A stretch of DNA of 64,000 nucleotides from Rossellomorea vietnamensis (GCF_008180415.1 NZ_VTEI01000003.1:519556-583555); one strand, 5' to 3'; counted from the stretch's first letter, positions 1 to 8,321 are shown. The notes: generated by a model not told the origin, from the sequence alone. Translations and numbers: made by a program.

Positions 1-69
1 GACAAGTTGCGAGAGAATGGCCGTGTATAAAGCCATGGCCTGTAACGGGCGTCTAGTACGATGACGCAT
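1..69 (-). CDS. atpZ: AtpZ/AtpI-family F0F1 ATP synthase accessory protein, 5' part only
   Basis: The first 23 codons are visible and the gene runs off the left edge. The peptide contains RRPLQAMALYTAILSQLV, which resembles the N-terminus of Bacillus AtpZ, a small membrane protein encoded at the head of the atp operon and linked to Mg2+/Ca2+ handling or c-ring assembly. The ATG at 69 is preferred over an in-frame ATG at 75 because AGGG lies 6 nt before it. The atp operon next to upp is the usual Bacillus order. The identification rests on a short peptide plus synteny; AtpI is the alternative. Confidence 0.7.
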   Translation of the reverse strand, partial: MRHRTRRPLQAMALYTAILSQLV

Positions 70-181
70 AGGCATCCCTACATTTCCGGGGATTTGCGGT
101 AAAACTTTTACACTTGTAAAATGCAAAGTTTTTTGGACAAGATAAAGTTTGTGAAAACCCTATCATTTCATATCCTTTGTA

Positions 182-210
182 AGCATACAATAGGGCTGAA
201 ATGATGTCAA
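182..210 (-). promoter_or_regulatory. SigA-type promoter of the atp operon
   Basis: On the minus strand TTGACA (205-210) is followed after exactly 17 nt by TATGCT (182-187). It lies about 110 nt upstream of the atpZ start and reads toward it. The -35 is a perfect consensus and the -10 matches at five of six positions. The rest of the 70-452 spacer holds the Rex-like site next to this promoter and the protease terminator, and I see no gene in it. Confidence 0.75.
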
Positions 211-217
211 TGCGTTA

Positions 218-235
218 CAGTGAAAAAGTTCACAA
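218..235 (-). promoter_or_regulatory. Rex-like operator upstream of the atp promoter
   Basis: The sequence CAGTGAAAAAGTTCACAA reads on the minus strand as TTGTGAA-N4-TTCACTG. The redox repressor Rex recognises TTGTGAA-N4-TTCACAA, so the site differs only in the last two bases. It ends 7 bp before the -35 hexamer, a plausible operator position. A second partial TTTGTTCACAAA lies near 250-265. The assignment is by motif only. Confidence 0.45.
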
Positions 236-423
236 CCTTGCCACGTGTTTCTGTTTTGTTCACAAAATCATCAAATTTGTAAAAATGTGCTGAATTTAGA
301 TGCCATTTACATTATATAAGAATAGACGGAAAGATATAAGGGGGAGATTTGATGAAATAATTGCCAATCAAACTATAGGAGTGGACAGGTCCTTCTTCAG
401 TGCTACCTTTCACTATTAAGATT

Positions 424-452
424 AAAAGAAGGAAGCAGACTTCACTGCCTCC
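424..452 (-). terminator. Terminator of the subtilase gene
   Basis: On the minus strand GGAGGCAG and CTGCTTCC form an 8-bp stem with one mismatch or wobble, followed by TTCTTTTAAT. It starts directly at the stop codon of the protease gene. Confidence 0.6.
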
Positions 453-2666
453 TCACCTGTACCATTCAATTAAATTTTCCTGATAATCCTCGTCTCCCTT
501 GGCCTTCGCAAACGCCACTGCATAAAATGTCTTCCCTTTAATAGAAGAAGGAAGGTCCACCTGATTGCCTATCATCCCAGCCGCCTGCTGTTTTTGATCC
601 AGGATGGCGAGCAGCTGCAGCGTTTCCTGGTCAAATAACGCGAGCGCAAACTCTTCTGCACCTCCAGGAAGATAAGCTTCATACCTGAGTGTGTCGGGCT
701 CGTCACCCGGCACGGCGGCGAAGCCCATAATCCGTGGATAGTCAGGGGTACCGGCAGCGATTAAATAAGGAAGGGTATATTCATTGGTTCCTTCATCCAG
801 CAGGAGCTTTCCTTCCCAAAGGACATGTTTATCAGGGAATTTTTTGATGATGGCTCGAACCGTTACTGACTTTTCTTCACCGGGCTTTAACTCAAAGCTC
901 ATCGGCAGTTCCCACCTAAGGTCATCTTTTAACTCTGCTGGGTGAAGGGAGTAAGTTTTGGGTTCTTTTCCCTGATTTTGAATGGTGATCTTTCTTTCCA
1001 AGTATTTTTTCTTTTGATCCTGCAGCCCGCCCATGGAGATGGATGCTGGATAAACGAACGTCTCGAGCTGAAGGGCTTTATCGACTTGGATCCTTCCCGC
1101 TCCTTGTTCATAGACTTTATATGGGATACCATTTCCATCCGATATCTCTTTTGCCGAAAGCATTAAAGCCGCCTTTAATTGTGGACCCTTCCACCCGGGA
1201 TGCGCCTGTTTTAAAATGGCTGCAGCCCCGCTGACATGCGGTGCTGCCATGCTTGTACCCTGCAGGGACATGTATCCGTCCGGAATGGTGCTGTTTATAT
1301 CGACCCCTGGTGCCGTCACATCCGGCTTGATCATCCAGTTCACCGTTACAGGCCCTTTCGAACTGAATGGAGCAAGTCTGTCTTGTTCGTTATTCAATGT
1401 AATGGATACTCTGCTTCTTGTATTTAGTAACTTTTTGCCTTCTTCTAAAGAAATGACTGCTGCCGGGATATCCTTATCGGTTGAGACCATCGCCGCAAAC
1501 AGGCCTTTTGTGTTGTTGTAAAGCAGCACTCCTTTAGCGCCGGCTTTTTCTGCATTCTCAATCTTTTCTTCAAAAGTATACTTTCCTCTTTGAATCAATG
1601 CTATTTTTCCAAAACTCCCCTTCAGCTCTACAGGAGAACCCAGGCCTCCGTCATACACATCCGTATATCTAATCTCCTTCCATTGTTCAGTCTTATCAAT
1701 AGAAAGAAGACGGATTTTTTCTTTGCCTATTCTGAGATAAGGAACATCCGTTGGCGGGGTCGAGGCTCCTACTGCAAGTGACTTGGCGGAAGTTGCCGGC
1801 GTCCCGATGGTCCAGTCCCCCGGACCGGAATTTCCGCTAGCGACGACAGGGAGGATGCCTTTGTCCGCCACCTTATCCAACGCCTTGCTTAGTGGAAGGT
1901 CCGGTCCATTTACTTCACTCCCGAGAGAAAGGTTGATGATGTCGACTTTGTCTTTGACTGCTGCTTCTATAGCGGCCAGCACCTGATCCGTCGTTCCCCT
2001 CCCGCCTGGACCAAGCGCGCGGTAGATGTAGAGGTCCGCATTAGGCGCCATGCCCTGCAAAGTTCCATTAGCTGCGATGATTCCGGCCACATGGGTTCCA
2101 TGGATAGTGGAATATCCGTTCCCTGGCAGGGTCTCCATCGGCTCTTTGTCACCGTCGACGACATCTCTCCCTCCTTTAAAGTTCCGCTCTAGGTCCCTGT
2201 GATGAAGGTCCATGCCGGTATCGATGATCCCCACCTTAACTCCCTTGCCGGTTAACCTGTTTCCATTTTGGTCGAAGTACCCCCTTGTCTTCTCAGCCCC
2301 GACAAATGGAATGGTACTGTCTCGTTTTATTGTGTAAGTTTGCGCTTTAGTTGTGGTCAGTTTCGTTGATTTCGGATGGGCTGCCAGGAATTCTGTGATC
2401 TCCGATTGTTTTCCTTTGATAGAGTAGCCGTACAGGACCTTTGTGAAAACATGCCGGAGCTTTACCGAGGGATAGGGTTTGAGCTCTTCCCGGATTCTAG
2501 TTGAGTCGACAGGCTGAGGAGTTTCGATGATAAGGATTTCTTCTTGGTCAGGCTGCTGCTTGAGCGGCGGCATTTTAAAGGCCTTTGCTGCTGCCGGCTG
2601 AGGTTCCAGGGGTATCAGGAGGTTACTTAGAAAAAAAAAGAATATAAGTGCACTAATTTTTCGCAT
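453..2666 (-). CDS. Secreted subtilisin-like serine protease (S8, Vpr-like) with PA domain
   Basis: A 737-residue exported protease precursor. A signal peptide (residues 1 to about 28, hydrophobic FFFFLSNLLIPL, then AAA) precedes a propeptide of the inhibitor I9 type (about 40-115). The S8 catalytic triad is D149 (GIIDTGMD), H189 (HGTHVAG) and S472 (GTSMAAPHVSG). A PA domain (about 330-425) is inserted in the catalytic domain before the serine, as in Vpr-type minor extracellular proteases, and a beta-rich C-terminal region follows. The RBS AGGAGG lies 11 nt before the ATG. B. subtilis has no protease between upp and the atp operon, so this is an insertion relative to that order. It probably degrades extracellular protein or peptide. 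Confidence 0.9.
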   Translation of the reverse strand: MRKISALIFFFFLSNLLIPLEPQPAAAKAFKMPPLKQQPDQEEILIIETPQPVDSTRIREELKPYPSVKLRHVFTKVLYGYSIKGKQSEITEFLAAHPKSTKLTTTKAQTYTIKRDSTIPFVGAEKTRGYFDQNGNRLTGKGVKVGIIDTGMDLHHRDLERNFKGGRDVVDGDKEPMETLPGNGYSTIHGTHVAGIIAANGTLQGMAPNADLYIYRALGPGGRGTTDQVLAAIEAAVKDKVDIINLSLGSEVNGPDLPLSKALDKVADKGILPVVASGNSGPGDWTIGTPATSAKSLAVGASTPPTDVPYLRIGKEKIRLLSIDKTEQWKEIRYTDVYDGGLGSPVELKGSFGKIALIQRGKYTFEEKIENAEKAGAKGVLLYNNTKGLFAAMVSTDKDIPAAVISLEEGKKLLNTRSRVSITLNNEQDRLAPFSSKGPVTVNWMIKPDVTAPGVDINSTIPDGYMSLQGTSMAAPHVSGAAAILKQAHPGWKGPQLKAALMLSAKEISDGNGIPYKVYEQGAGRIQVDKALQLETFVYPASISMGGLQDQKKKYLERKITIQNQGKEPKTYSLHPAELKDDLRWELPMSFELKPGEEKSVTVRAIIKKFPDKHVLWEGKLLLDEGTNEYTLPYLIAAGTPDYPRIMGFAAVPGDEPDTLRYEAYLPGGAEEFALALFDQETLQLLAILDQKQQAAGMIGNQVDLPSSIKGKTFYAVAFAKAKGDEDYQENLIEWYR

Positions 2667-2781
2667 ACGGTGTGGTTCCTCCTTTTCTCGTTAGCTTTTG
2701 TTGAAGGAGGCGGGAGTATGCATAGTGGAAAGTTTGTCGGTGGGAGGTGTTGGTGTTGGGGATTTATTGCTTTAAAGCAAT

Positions 2782-2815
2782 GAATCCCGCCTCTTGTAGT
2801 GGAGAGGCGGGATTC
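2782..2815 (-). terminator. Terminator downstream of upp
   Basis: GAATCCCGCCTCT and AGAGGCGGGATTC form a perfect 13-bp stem with an 8-nt loop, 14 nt past the upp stop codon. The minus-strand tail ATTGCTTT is only moderately T-rich. Confidence 0.65.
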
Positions 2816-2828
2816 TGAACCATTTCTA

Positions 2829-3458
2829 TTATTTTGTGCCGTACAAACGGTCGCCAGCATCGCCAAGGCCAGGAACGATATATCCTTTTTCGTTCAGTTT
2901 CTCATCAAGGGCAGCGATGTAGATGTCCACATCCGGGTGGGCACTCTTAATGGCGTCTACCCCTTCAGGACATGCTACTAAACACATGAACTTAATGTTT
3001 TTGGCTCCGCGCTTTTTCAGTGAATTGATCGCTTCGACAGCCGACCCGCCGGTAGCCAGCATTGGATCTACGACGATGAAATCACGCTCTTCGACATCAC
3101 TTGGAAGTTTTACATAGTACTCAACAGGCTGAAGTGTCTCCGGGTCGCGGTATAAACCTACATGTCCCACTTTCGCAGCAGGGATCAGTTTCAGGATTCC
3201 TTCTACCATTCCAAGGCCAGCGCGCAGGATCGGCACGATTCCAAGCTTTTTACCGGCAAGCGTTTTGGTTGTTGCCTTGCTTACAGGTGTTTCAATTTCA
3301 ATTTCCTCTAAAGGCATATCACGAGTGATTTCAAAGGCCATCAATGAAGCCACCTCGTCTACAAGCTCACGGAATTCTTTCGTTCCCGTTTCTTTTTGTC
3401 TAATGAACGTCAGCTTATGCTGGATTAATGGATGGTCGAATACATATACTTTTCCCAC
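2829..3458 (-). CDS. upp: Uracil phosphoribosyltransferase
   Basis: Converts uracil and PRPP to UMP in pyrimidine salvage. The 209-residue protein is full length for the family. The PRPP-binding loop [10 protein letters not shown] is at residues 131-140, and the C-terminus carries the uracil-binding [10 protein letters not shown] segment. It begins with GTG ([10 protein letters not shown]) behind a GGAGAG ribosome site. It has its own promoter and terminator, so it is probably monocistronic. It lies between glyA and the protease, keeping the Bacillus glyA-upp-atp order apart from the inserted protease. Confidence 0.97.
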   Translation of the reverse strand: MGKVYVFDHPLIQHKLTFIRQKETGTKEFRELVDEVASLMAFEITRDMPLEEIEIETPVSKATTKTLAGKKLGIVPILRAGLGMVEGILKLIPAAKVGHVGLYRDPETLQPVEYYVKLPSDVEERDFIVVDPMLATGGSAVEAINSLKKRGAKNIKFMCLVACPEGVDAIKSAHPDVDIYIAALDEKLNEKGYIVPGLGDAGDRLYGTK

Positions 3459-3516
3459 TGAAATCTCTCCTTTTTATGTAAAAATAACGTTGCTTTTCAT
3501 ATTTATACTCCGTCCT

Positions 3517-3545
3517 ATTTTACATAAAAGTATAGTGAGTGGCAA
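3517..3545 (-). promoter_or_regulatory. SigA-type promoter of upp
   Basis: On the minus strand TTGCCA (3540-3545), a 17-nt spacer, and TAAAAT (3517-3522). The predicted start is roughly 50 nt upstream of the upp GTG codon. Confidence 0.6.
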
Positions 3546-3661
3546 CGTTTGTGGAAAGATGTCATTTTCTCGTAAAAAAGGAGATGTCCTTTCAGATATT
3601 GGGATAGTCGTACATCATGGACAGCGGTGTTAAAAGCTGCTGGCGGGAAGGGATACAGGGT

Positions 3662-3870
3662 GATAAAAAGTTTTCGGGAAATAAGGGGAGAATTCCCGCT
3701 TATTTAAGAAACAGCATCAAAAACAACTAAAATAAGCGGAACTATTTCCCTTATCCTCTTAAAAAGATGCTGAAAAGGTAGGGTTTACTGTGCTTAAGCG
3801 AAAAATGTACGCTTATCTACCCCAAATCGAATCCTATTCTACAGCTTAACCGGTAAATGTCCGCTTCTTT
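3662..3870. repeat. Dispersed intergenic element, family C (copy 1)
   Basis: The upp-glyA spacer (3459-3969) holds imperfect palindromes such as AATAAGGGGA with TCCCGCTTATT, and AAATAAGCGGAA with TTCCCTTAT. The first 170 bp align by eye with 26449-26620, including the sequence ATAAGGGGAGAA near the left end. It has no coding potential. Related but rearranged units occur at 16700-16910 and 61124-61345. Confidence 0.65.
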
Positions 3871-3930
3871 AGATATAACTTGTTACTCAACTCTCTAGAA
3901 CTGCCGGGAATAGCGGGTTCAATACCCTCA

Positions 3931-3959
3931 AAAAAACCGCCAACTAAGCCGGCGGTTTT
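3931..3959 (-). terminator. Terminator of glyA
   Basis: Stem AAAACCGCC/GGCGGTTTT around AACTAAGCC, followed on the minus strand by a run of six T. It is 11 nt past the glyA stop codon. Confidence 0.85.
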
Positions 3960-3969
3960 GACTTACATC

Positions 3970-5211
3970 TTATTTATTTTCATATAAAGGGAATTTTGCA
4001 GTCAATGCCTCTACACGATTTCGTGCTTCTTCCAGCTTCTCTTCATCTTCATGGTTTTTAAGCGTGAAGGCAATGATCGAAGCAATTTCGTCCATCTCTT
4101 CCAAGCCAAATCCGCGGGAAGTAACCGCAGCTGTTCCAATACGGATGCCGCTTGTTACAAATGGACTTTCCGGGTCGAATGGAATCGTGTTTTTGTTTGT
4201 CGTAATTCCGATATCATCAAGGACTTTTTCAGCCACTTTTCCTGTCATGCCTAACGAACGCAGGTCCAATAGAAGTAAGTGATTATCGGTTCCGCCTGAT
4301 ACGAGCTCCATGCCTTCTTTTACAAGGCCTTCACCCAGGCGTTTCGCATTGTCGATAATGTTCTGTGCATATGTTTTAAAATCGTCTTGAAGGGCTTCAC
4401 CGAATGCCACTGCTTTCGCTGCGATGACATGCATAAGCGGGCCGCCCTGAATTCCAGGAAAGATGGATTTATCAATCTTCTTTGCAAACTCTTCACGGCA
4501 AAGAATCATGCCGCCGCGAGGTCCGCGAAGGGTTTTATGAGTTGTTGTTGTTACAAAGTCAGCATGCGGGACCGGATTTGGATGCAGACCGACCGCTACA
4601 AGCCCTGCGATGTGAGCCATGTCCACCATGAGATATGCGCCGACTTCATCCGCGATTTCACGGAACTTGCTGAAGTCTATTTCCCTAGGGTAAGCAGATG
4701 CACCCGCAACAATCATCTTCGGCTTATGTTCAATTGCCTTTTGGCGGACGTCATCATAGTCAATCACATGCTTGTCCTTATCCACCCCGTACTCGACGAA
4801 ATTGTATTGGATTCCGCTGAAGTTCACGTGGCTTCCGTGAGTCAAGTGTCCACCATGGGACAAGTTCATCCCCAAGACTGTATCTCCCTGCTCCAATACA
4901 GTGAAATAGACCGCCATGTTGGCCTGCGCGCCGGAATGCGGCTGAACATTTGCATGCTCTGCACCGAAAATTTCCTTTGCACGGTCGCGCGCAAGGTTCT
5001 CGGCAACATCGACATATTCACACCCGCCATAGTAACGGCGTCCAGGATAACCTTCTGCATACTTATTCGTTAAAACCGACCCCTGCGCTTCCATTACGGC
5101 TTCACTGACGAAGTTTTCTGAAGCGATCAGCTCAATTTTGGTTTGCTGGCGATGCAGCTCATCTTGAATCGCTTTATAAAGCTCTTGATCTTGCACTGCA
5201 ATCTTGCTCAT
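3970..5211 (-). CDS. glyA: Serine hydroxymethyltransferase
   Basis: A PLP enzyme that interconverts serine and glycine and supplies 5,10-methylenetetrahydrofolate. The 413-residue protein is of usual length. The PLP-binding lysine is K226 in [14 protein letters not shown]. Conserved SHGGHLTHG (about 118-126) and VDMAHIAGL (196-204) frame the active site. It is flanked by its own terminator and by a leader with a cre-like site and a perfect palindrome, so it appears to be separately regulated. The sigma/anti-sigma pair between ywlG and glyA is an insertion relative to B. subtilis. Confidence 0.98.
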   Translation of the reverse strand: MSKIAVQDQELYKAIQDELHRQQTKIELIASENFVSEAVMEAQGSVLTNKYAEGYPGRRYYGGCEYVDVAENLARDRAKEIFGAEHANVQPHSGAQANMAVYFTVLEQGDTVLGMNLSHGGHLTHGSHVNFSGIQYNFVEYGVDKDKHVIDYDDVRQKAIEHKPKMIVAGASAYPREIDFSKFREIADEVGAYLMVDMAHIAGLVAVGLHPNPVPHADFVTTTTHKTLRGPRGGMILCREEFAKKIDKSIFPGIQGGPLMHVIAAKAVAFGEALQDDFKTYAQNIIDNAKRLGEGLVKEGMELVSGGTDNHLLLLDLRSLGMTGKVAEKVLDDIGITTNKNTIPFDPESPFVTSGIRIGTAAVTSRGFGLEEMDEIASIIAFTLKNHEDEEKLEEARNRVEALTAKFPLYENK

Positions 5212-5230
5212 ACGGATCCCCCTTCAATTT

Positions 5231-5246
5231 ACGGAAACGTTTACAT
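5231..5246 (-). promoter_or_regulatory. cre-like CcpA site in the glyA leader
   Basis: The minus-strand sequence ATGTAAACGTTTCCG matches the catabolite-responsive element WTGNAANCGNWNNCW at all but the final position. It lies 20-35 nt upstream of the glyA ATG and downstream of the probable promoter, so it could act as a roadblock. By motif only. Confidence 0.4.
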
Positions 5247-5286
5247 CCCGTTTCTATCAATCTCGAAAAATTCAAATTCCTTTTAT

Positions 5287-5316
5287 ATTCTAACATGATT
5301 CTCTCAGAGAATAAAC
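5287..5316 (-). promoter_or_regulatory. Probable glyA promoter with an embedded perfect palindrome
   Basis: A -10 hexamer TAGAAT (5287-5292, minus strand) is preceded by a weak TTTATT. The spacer is largely occupied by the perfect 15-bp palindrome ATTCTCTCAGAGAAT (5298-5312), which is where a dimeric repressor could bind. No regulator is identified. Confidence 0.4.
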
Positions 5317-5348
5317 TTGTAAAAAGGAGCCGTGCAGGGAGCGCTTCA

Positions 5349-5402
5349 TTGCTTTAATGCACTAAGAGGGACTGTCCCTCTTAGTAGTTTAGCGTGTTAA
5401 AG
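5349..5402. repeat. Family A palindrome (copy 1)
   Basis: Core 5361-5385 consists of ACTAAGAGGGAC and GTCCCTCTTAGT as perfect 12-bp arms around one T, flanked by GCTTTAA and TTAAAGC. Its outer end is 5 nt past the anti-sigma stop codon, where it could act as a 3' stem-loop. The same core occurs at seven other positions between 7012 and 30105. Confidence 0.8.
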
Positions 5403-5407
5403 CACAA

Positions 5408-6406
5408 TTAATAGCGATCCCAGTTCCAGTATTCCATTCCGCCGACCTGCACTCCGTGGATCCCTTCGATTTCTCTTAGTTTCAACAGCTCTTTAACAGG
5501 GCCTGTCACAACGGCTCCATAGACGCTGAATCCTTCTTTTTTCAGATAATCATATCTCTTTTGCAGGTGGTCGAGGCCAAGGAAGTCCTCATAATATCCT
5601 TCATCCTCTTCTTTCAAAAATATTTCCATGCTGTCCAGCATCGCTTGCTGCAATTCATCCAAATGCCTCGAGTCCATTAGCATTTGTGATTGAGACATAT
5701 AGTCTTCATCATGAGTACGGCCGCTAGATAACCCGTACACTCCCATCAGCTGCATATCGTTGCCGCCGGAACTAAAGCCGGCATTGAATTCTTTCATCTC
5801 CCCTGTATACAGCGGCATCCAGAGCACTTGCAAATCATACTTTTCCAAGGTTTTTTGAAGATCGTCCGCATCCATGAATTCGGTTGTCGAGAAAGCAAGC
5901 TCTGAAACAGTCCCCTTGTGAACCTTTTCTAAAGTGGACCACGCAGAGTCAGAAGTATCGGGTGCATATTTTTCGCCCGTCTTAGGATTCTCCGGCAGAT
6001 AAAATCTAAAATGTTCAGCGGGCTGGTCATTATTCCACTCGTACCGAAGTTGAGAACTCCATGGGAGAAGTCCCTTTTTCATATGAATAGTCCCTGCTGA
6101 AAAGTCTTCTTTCCCAATTTGCTCGAACAGCGGGACCTCCATTTTTTGTGTCCAGAATCCATTGGTTTCACTGATGGGATGTGACATCGTTGATTTAACA
6201 TTGGGAAACTTCCAATCAAGCATGAGATTGATGTTGTAGAGATGTTTATGATTCCATTTCAGAGAATCCGCTACTATATTTACGCCCATGCTATAGAAAG
6301 AATAGAGCAAAAAGACCGCTATGATAACCTGAACGATGCGGGCTGTAAATTTAAAACGATACTTTCTCATGATTTTGTTTTCCAGCTTATTATCCCATTC
6401 CGTCAT
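5408..6406 (-). CDS. Anti-sigma factor of the sigma-factor-regulator (Sigma_reg_N/C) type
   Basis: A 332-residue membrane protein. The first 18 residues are basic and cytoplasmic, a single transmembrane helix spans about 22-42 (VQVIIAVFLLYSFYSMGV), and the rest is predicted to be outside. The layout matches proteins with Sigma_reg N- and C-terminal domains that hold an ECF sigma factor inactive until a signal arrives. Its ATG overlaps the end of the upstream sigma reading frame as ATGA, the usual translational coupling. The partner sigma gene is interrupted by two stop codons while this gene is intact, so it may have lost its target or may bind another sigma factor. Confidence 0.75.
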   Translation of the reverse strand: MTEWDNKLENKIMRKYRFKFTARIVQVIIAVFLLYSFYSMGVNIVADSLKWNHKHLYNINLMLDWKFPNVKSTMSHPISETNGFWTQKMEVPLFEQIGKEDFSAGTIHMKKGLLPWSSQLRYEWNNDQPAEHFRFYLPENPKTGEKYAPDTSDSAWSTLEKVHKGTVSELAFSTTEFMDADDLQKTLEKYDLQVLWMPLYTGEMKEFNAGFSSGGNDMQLMGVYGLSSGRTHDEDYMSQSQMLMDSRHLDELQQAMLDSMEIFLKEEDEGYYEDFLGLDHLQKRYDYLKKEGFSVYGAVVTGPVKELLKLREIEGIHGVQVGGMEYWNWDRY

Positions 6407-6936
6407 TGACCCTCACTCCTTTCTGCTTTTTCATAAATTTCCTTTAACTTTTTCCTTGCTCTGAATAGCTCCGTTTTCACCTGTGCCTCTGATAACTCTA
6501 AAGATGATTGCAGCTCTTTATATGTAAACTCCTCGTATTATCTCAGATAAAGGATGGTCCTCTACTTTTCCGGCAAATGCATGAGCAGCTCCTTTACTTC
6601 GTGAATCCCAGCCTGCCTGACCACTTCTTCTTCAGGAATTCCATATGGACTGACCATCTCTTTTTCTTTCATCAACCTTGAAAGAAACGGGATCCTCTCC
6701 CTTCTCTTACGTTTACGCCATTCATCTAAATATACGTTCCTGGCCACCTTGAAAAGCCAAGCCTTTGCATTTTCCGCTTCTGAAAATTCCAGGGACACCG
6801 TTGCACGGATAAACGTTTCCTGAACGAGGTCCTCTGCCAATTCCTTGCTCCCTGACAGCTTTACCAGGTAGTAAAATAACTGCTCTGCATACTTTCGATA
6901 TAATGTCTCAAGACTATGCCTCTGTTCATCATGCAC
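6403..6936 (-). pseudogene. ECF RNA polymerase sigma factor interrupted by two in-frame stop codons
   Basis: The first 124 codons encode region 2 of an ECF sigma factor (LAEDLVQETFIRATVSL, AWLFKVARNVYLDEWRKR). The frame then meets TAG right after HLPEK. It continues as RTILYLR, meets TAA, and continues as YEEFTYKELQSSLELSEAQV and ARKKLKEIYEKAERSEGQ to a TGA overlapping the anti-sigma ATG. That downstream part is region 4, which contacts the -35 element. Both stops sit where family members usually have tyrosine (LPEKYR, LRYYE), so each could arise by one third-position change. No frameshift is present. Read strictly, the product is a 124-residue protein without region 4. Confidence 0.8.
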
Positions 6937-6964
6937 CAGCTCCCCCCCTTTTCTATCTACTTAG

Positions 6965-6992
6965 TCAACGTATGAGTGATGAGAATGTTACA
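6965..6992 (-). promoter_or_regulatory. ECF-type autoregulatory promoter of the sigma/anti-sigma pair
   Basis: On the minus strand TGTAAC (6987-6992), a 16-nt spacer, and CGTTGA (6965-6970). The AAC-containing -35 and CGT-containing -10 fit ECF sigma promoters. The position about 30 nt before the sigma ATG suggests autoregulation. Confidence 0.45.
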
Positions 6993-7011
6993 AAATAAAT
7001 GAAATATTTTC

Positions 7012-7072
7012 GCTTTAGCACTTTAAAGCGCGAAGAGGGACTGTCCCTGATGGCGCTTTAAAGTGCTAAAGC
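7012..7072. repeat. Family A palindrome (copy 2)
   Basis: Outer arms GCTTTAGCACTTTAAAGCGC (7012-7031) and its exact reverse complement (7053-7072) enclose GAAGAGGGACTGTCCCTGATG. These 20-bp arms have a different sequence from the other copies but remain perfectly self-complementary. Confidence 0.85.
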
Positions 7073-7091
7073 ATGAGGGCACTCCATCCCA

Positions 7092-7122
7092 TAAAAAAAT
7101 GACGGAACGATTGTCCGCCATT
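7092..7122 (-). terminator. Terminator of ywlG
   Basis: On the minus strand AATGGCGGAC pairs with GTTCCGTCATT around a short loop, followed by at least six T. It is 14 nt past the ywlG stop codon. Confidence 0.8.
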
Positions 7123-7135
7123 CTCTACTGCCCTC

Positions 7136-7702
7136 TTAGCAGGATTTATTTTCTGGGGTTGGTTCGTAGACAGCACGGGTTCCTCCGATAAGCTTCGGCC
7201 TTGTTTTCGCGAGTGAGACATGAGCTTCACCCAGCATTTTCTGTGAGACGCGTATCGGAACAGCCACGTGCTTCATATGCATGCCAATGAATGTCTGTCC
7301 GATATCAATTCCGGCTTCCGCTTTGATGAATTCGACAACCACCGGGTCTTCAAATTTTTCATAGGCGAAGGTCGCCATAGCTCCCCCGGCTGTTCGAACC
7401 GGGATCACCGAAACTTCTTCATAGCCTCTTTTGTCAGCCCATTCTCTTTCCATGACCAGTGCACGGTTGAGGTGTTCACAGCATTGAAAGGCTAAGCCTG
7501 CCCCATGTTCCCAGGCGAACGCTTTTACCCTATCAAAAATGACTTCAGCCGCTTCCGAGGTTCCTGCCGTTCCGATTTTCTGCCCAATCACTTCTGAGGT
7601 CGAGCAGCCTATGACCAGCAGATTTCCTTGTTTTAAAGGCGACTGCTCTTTGAACTCTGTCAATATGGAATTCAGTTGGTTTTTGAGAACTTCGACATCC
7701 AT
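7136..7702 (-). CDS. ywlG: TIGR01440/UPF0340 family protein YwlG
   Basis: A conserved Firmicutes protein of unknown function, 188 residues. The frame stays open far upstream, but the ATG at 7702 (MDVEVLKNQLNSILTEF) has AAGGAGG 7-8 nt before it, and upstream residues would overlap rpiB. The family hallmark segments LLVIGCSTSEVIGQ (about 31-44) and EHLNRALVMERE are present. It is 40 nt downstream of rpiB and ends in a terminator, so rpiB-ywlG is probably a two-gene unit as in B. subtilis. Confidence 0.92.
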   Translation of the reverse strand: MDVEVLKNQLNSILTEFKEQSPLKQGNLLVIGCSTSEVIGQKIGTAGTSEAAEVIFDRVKAFAWEHGAGLAFQCCEHLNRALVMEREWADKRGYEEVSVIPVRTAGGAMATFAYEKFEDPVVVEFIKAEAGIDIGQTFIGMHMKHVAVPIRVSQKMLGEAHVSLAKTRPKLIGGTRAVYEPTPENKSC

Positions 7703-7742
7703 CTTTACTGCCTCCTTCTCTCCACTTACAGACTGTAGTAAC

Positions 7743-8189
7743 TTATTTGACTCTCTCTTCATACTCAGCAATCTTGCCGATACGGCGCTCATGGCGTCCG
7801 CCTTCATATTCAGTCTCCAGCCATACCTTTGCGATTTCTCTGGCAAGACCCGGTCCGATGACTCTTTCACCCATAGCGAGAACATTACTGTTATTGTGCT
7901 CGCGGGTTGCTTTTGCGCTGAATAAATCGTGCACAAGCGCACAGCGGATCCCTTTTACCTTATTGGCTGAAATGCTCATCCCAATTCCGGTCCCGCAAAT
8001 CAGGATGCCCCGGTCATATTCCCCGCTCGCCACTTTTTCGGCAACAGGCTGGGCATAGTCTGGATAATCGACGGATGTATCACATTCACAGCCAAAATCA
8101 TCAAACTCGATTCCTAGTTCATTCAGCAAATCTTTTATCTCTTCCCGAATATTCATACCGCCATGATCTGATGCAATTGCCACTTTCAT
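7743..8189 (-). CDS. rpiB: Ribose 5-phosphate isomerase B
   Basis: Interconverts ribose 5-phosphate and ribulose 5-phosphate in the pentose phosphate pathway. The 148 residues match the RpiB/LacAB family. SDHGG is at 7-11, the catalytic cysteine is probably C65 in GILICGTGIGMSISANK, and H97 lies in REHNNSN. Synonym ywlF in B. subtilis, with ywlG directly downstream. Confidence 0.96.
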   Translation of the reverse strand: MKVAIASDHGGMNIREEIKDLLNELGIEFDDFGCECDTSVDYPDYAQPVAEKVASGEYDRGILICGTGIGMSISANKVKGIRCALVHDLFSAKATREHNNSNVLAMGERVIGPGLAREIAKVWLETEYEGGRHERRIGKIAEYEERVK

Positions 8190-8321
8190 GCCGTATTCCT
8201 CCTGCCATAATGAGTTATAGTTTAATTTTTACATACCCATTGAAAATTATAAAGAATAATTGGTTTTGAACTGAAATTATTGAATAATATCGCTACTCAA
8301 AAGCATTCGACAAATAAAGAC

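Noticed and set aside
4387..5073. 228-codon plus-strand open frame
   Set aside because: Antisense to the fully conserved glyA gene.
7703..7942. N-terminal extension of YwlG
   Set aside because: The open frame reaches 7942 but overlaps rpiB; AAGGAGG before the ATG at 7702 fixes the start.
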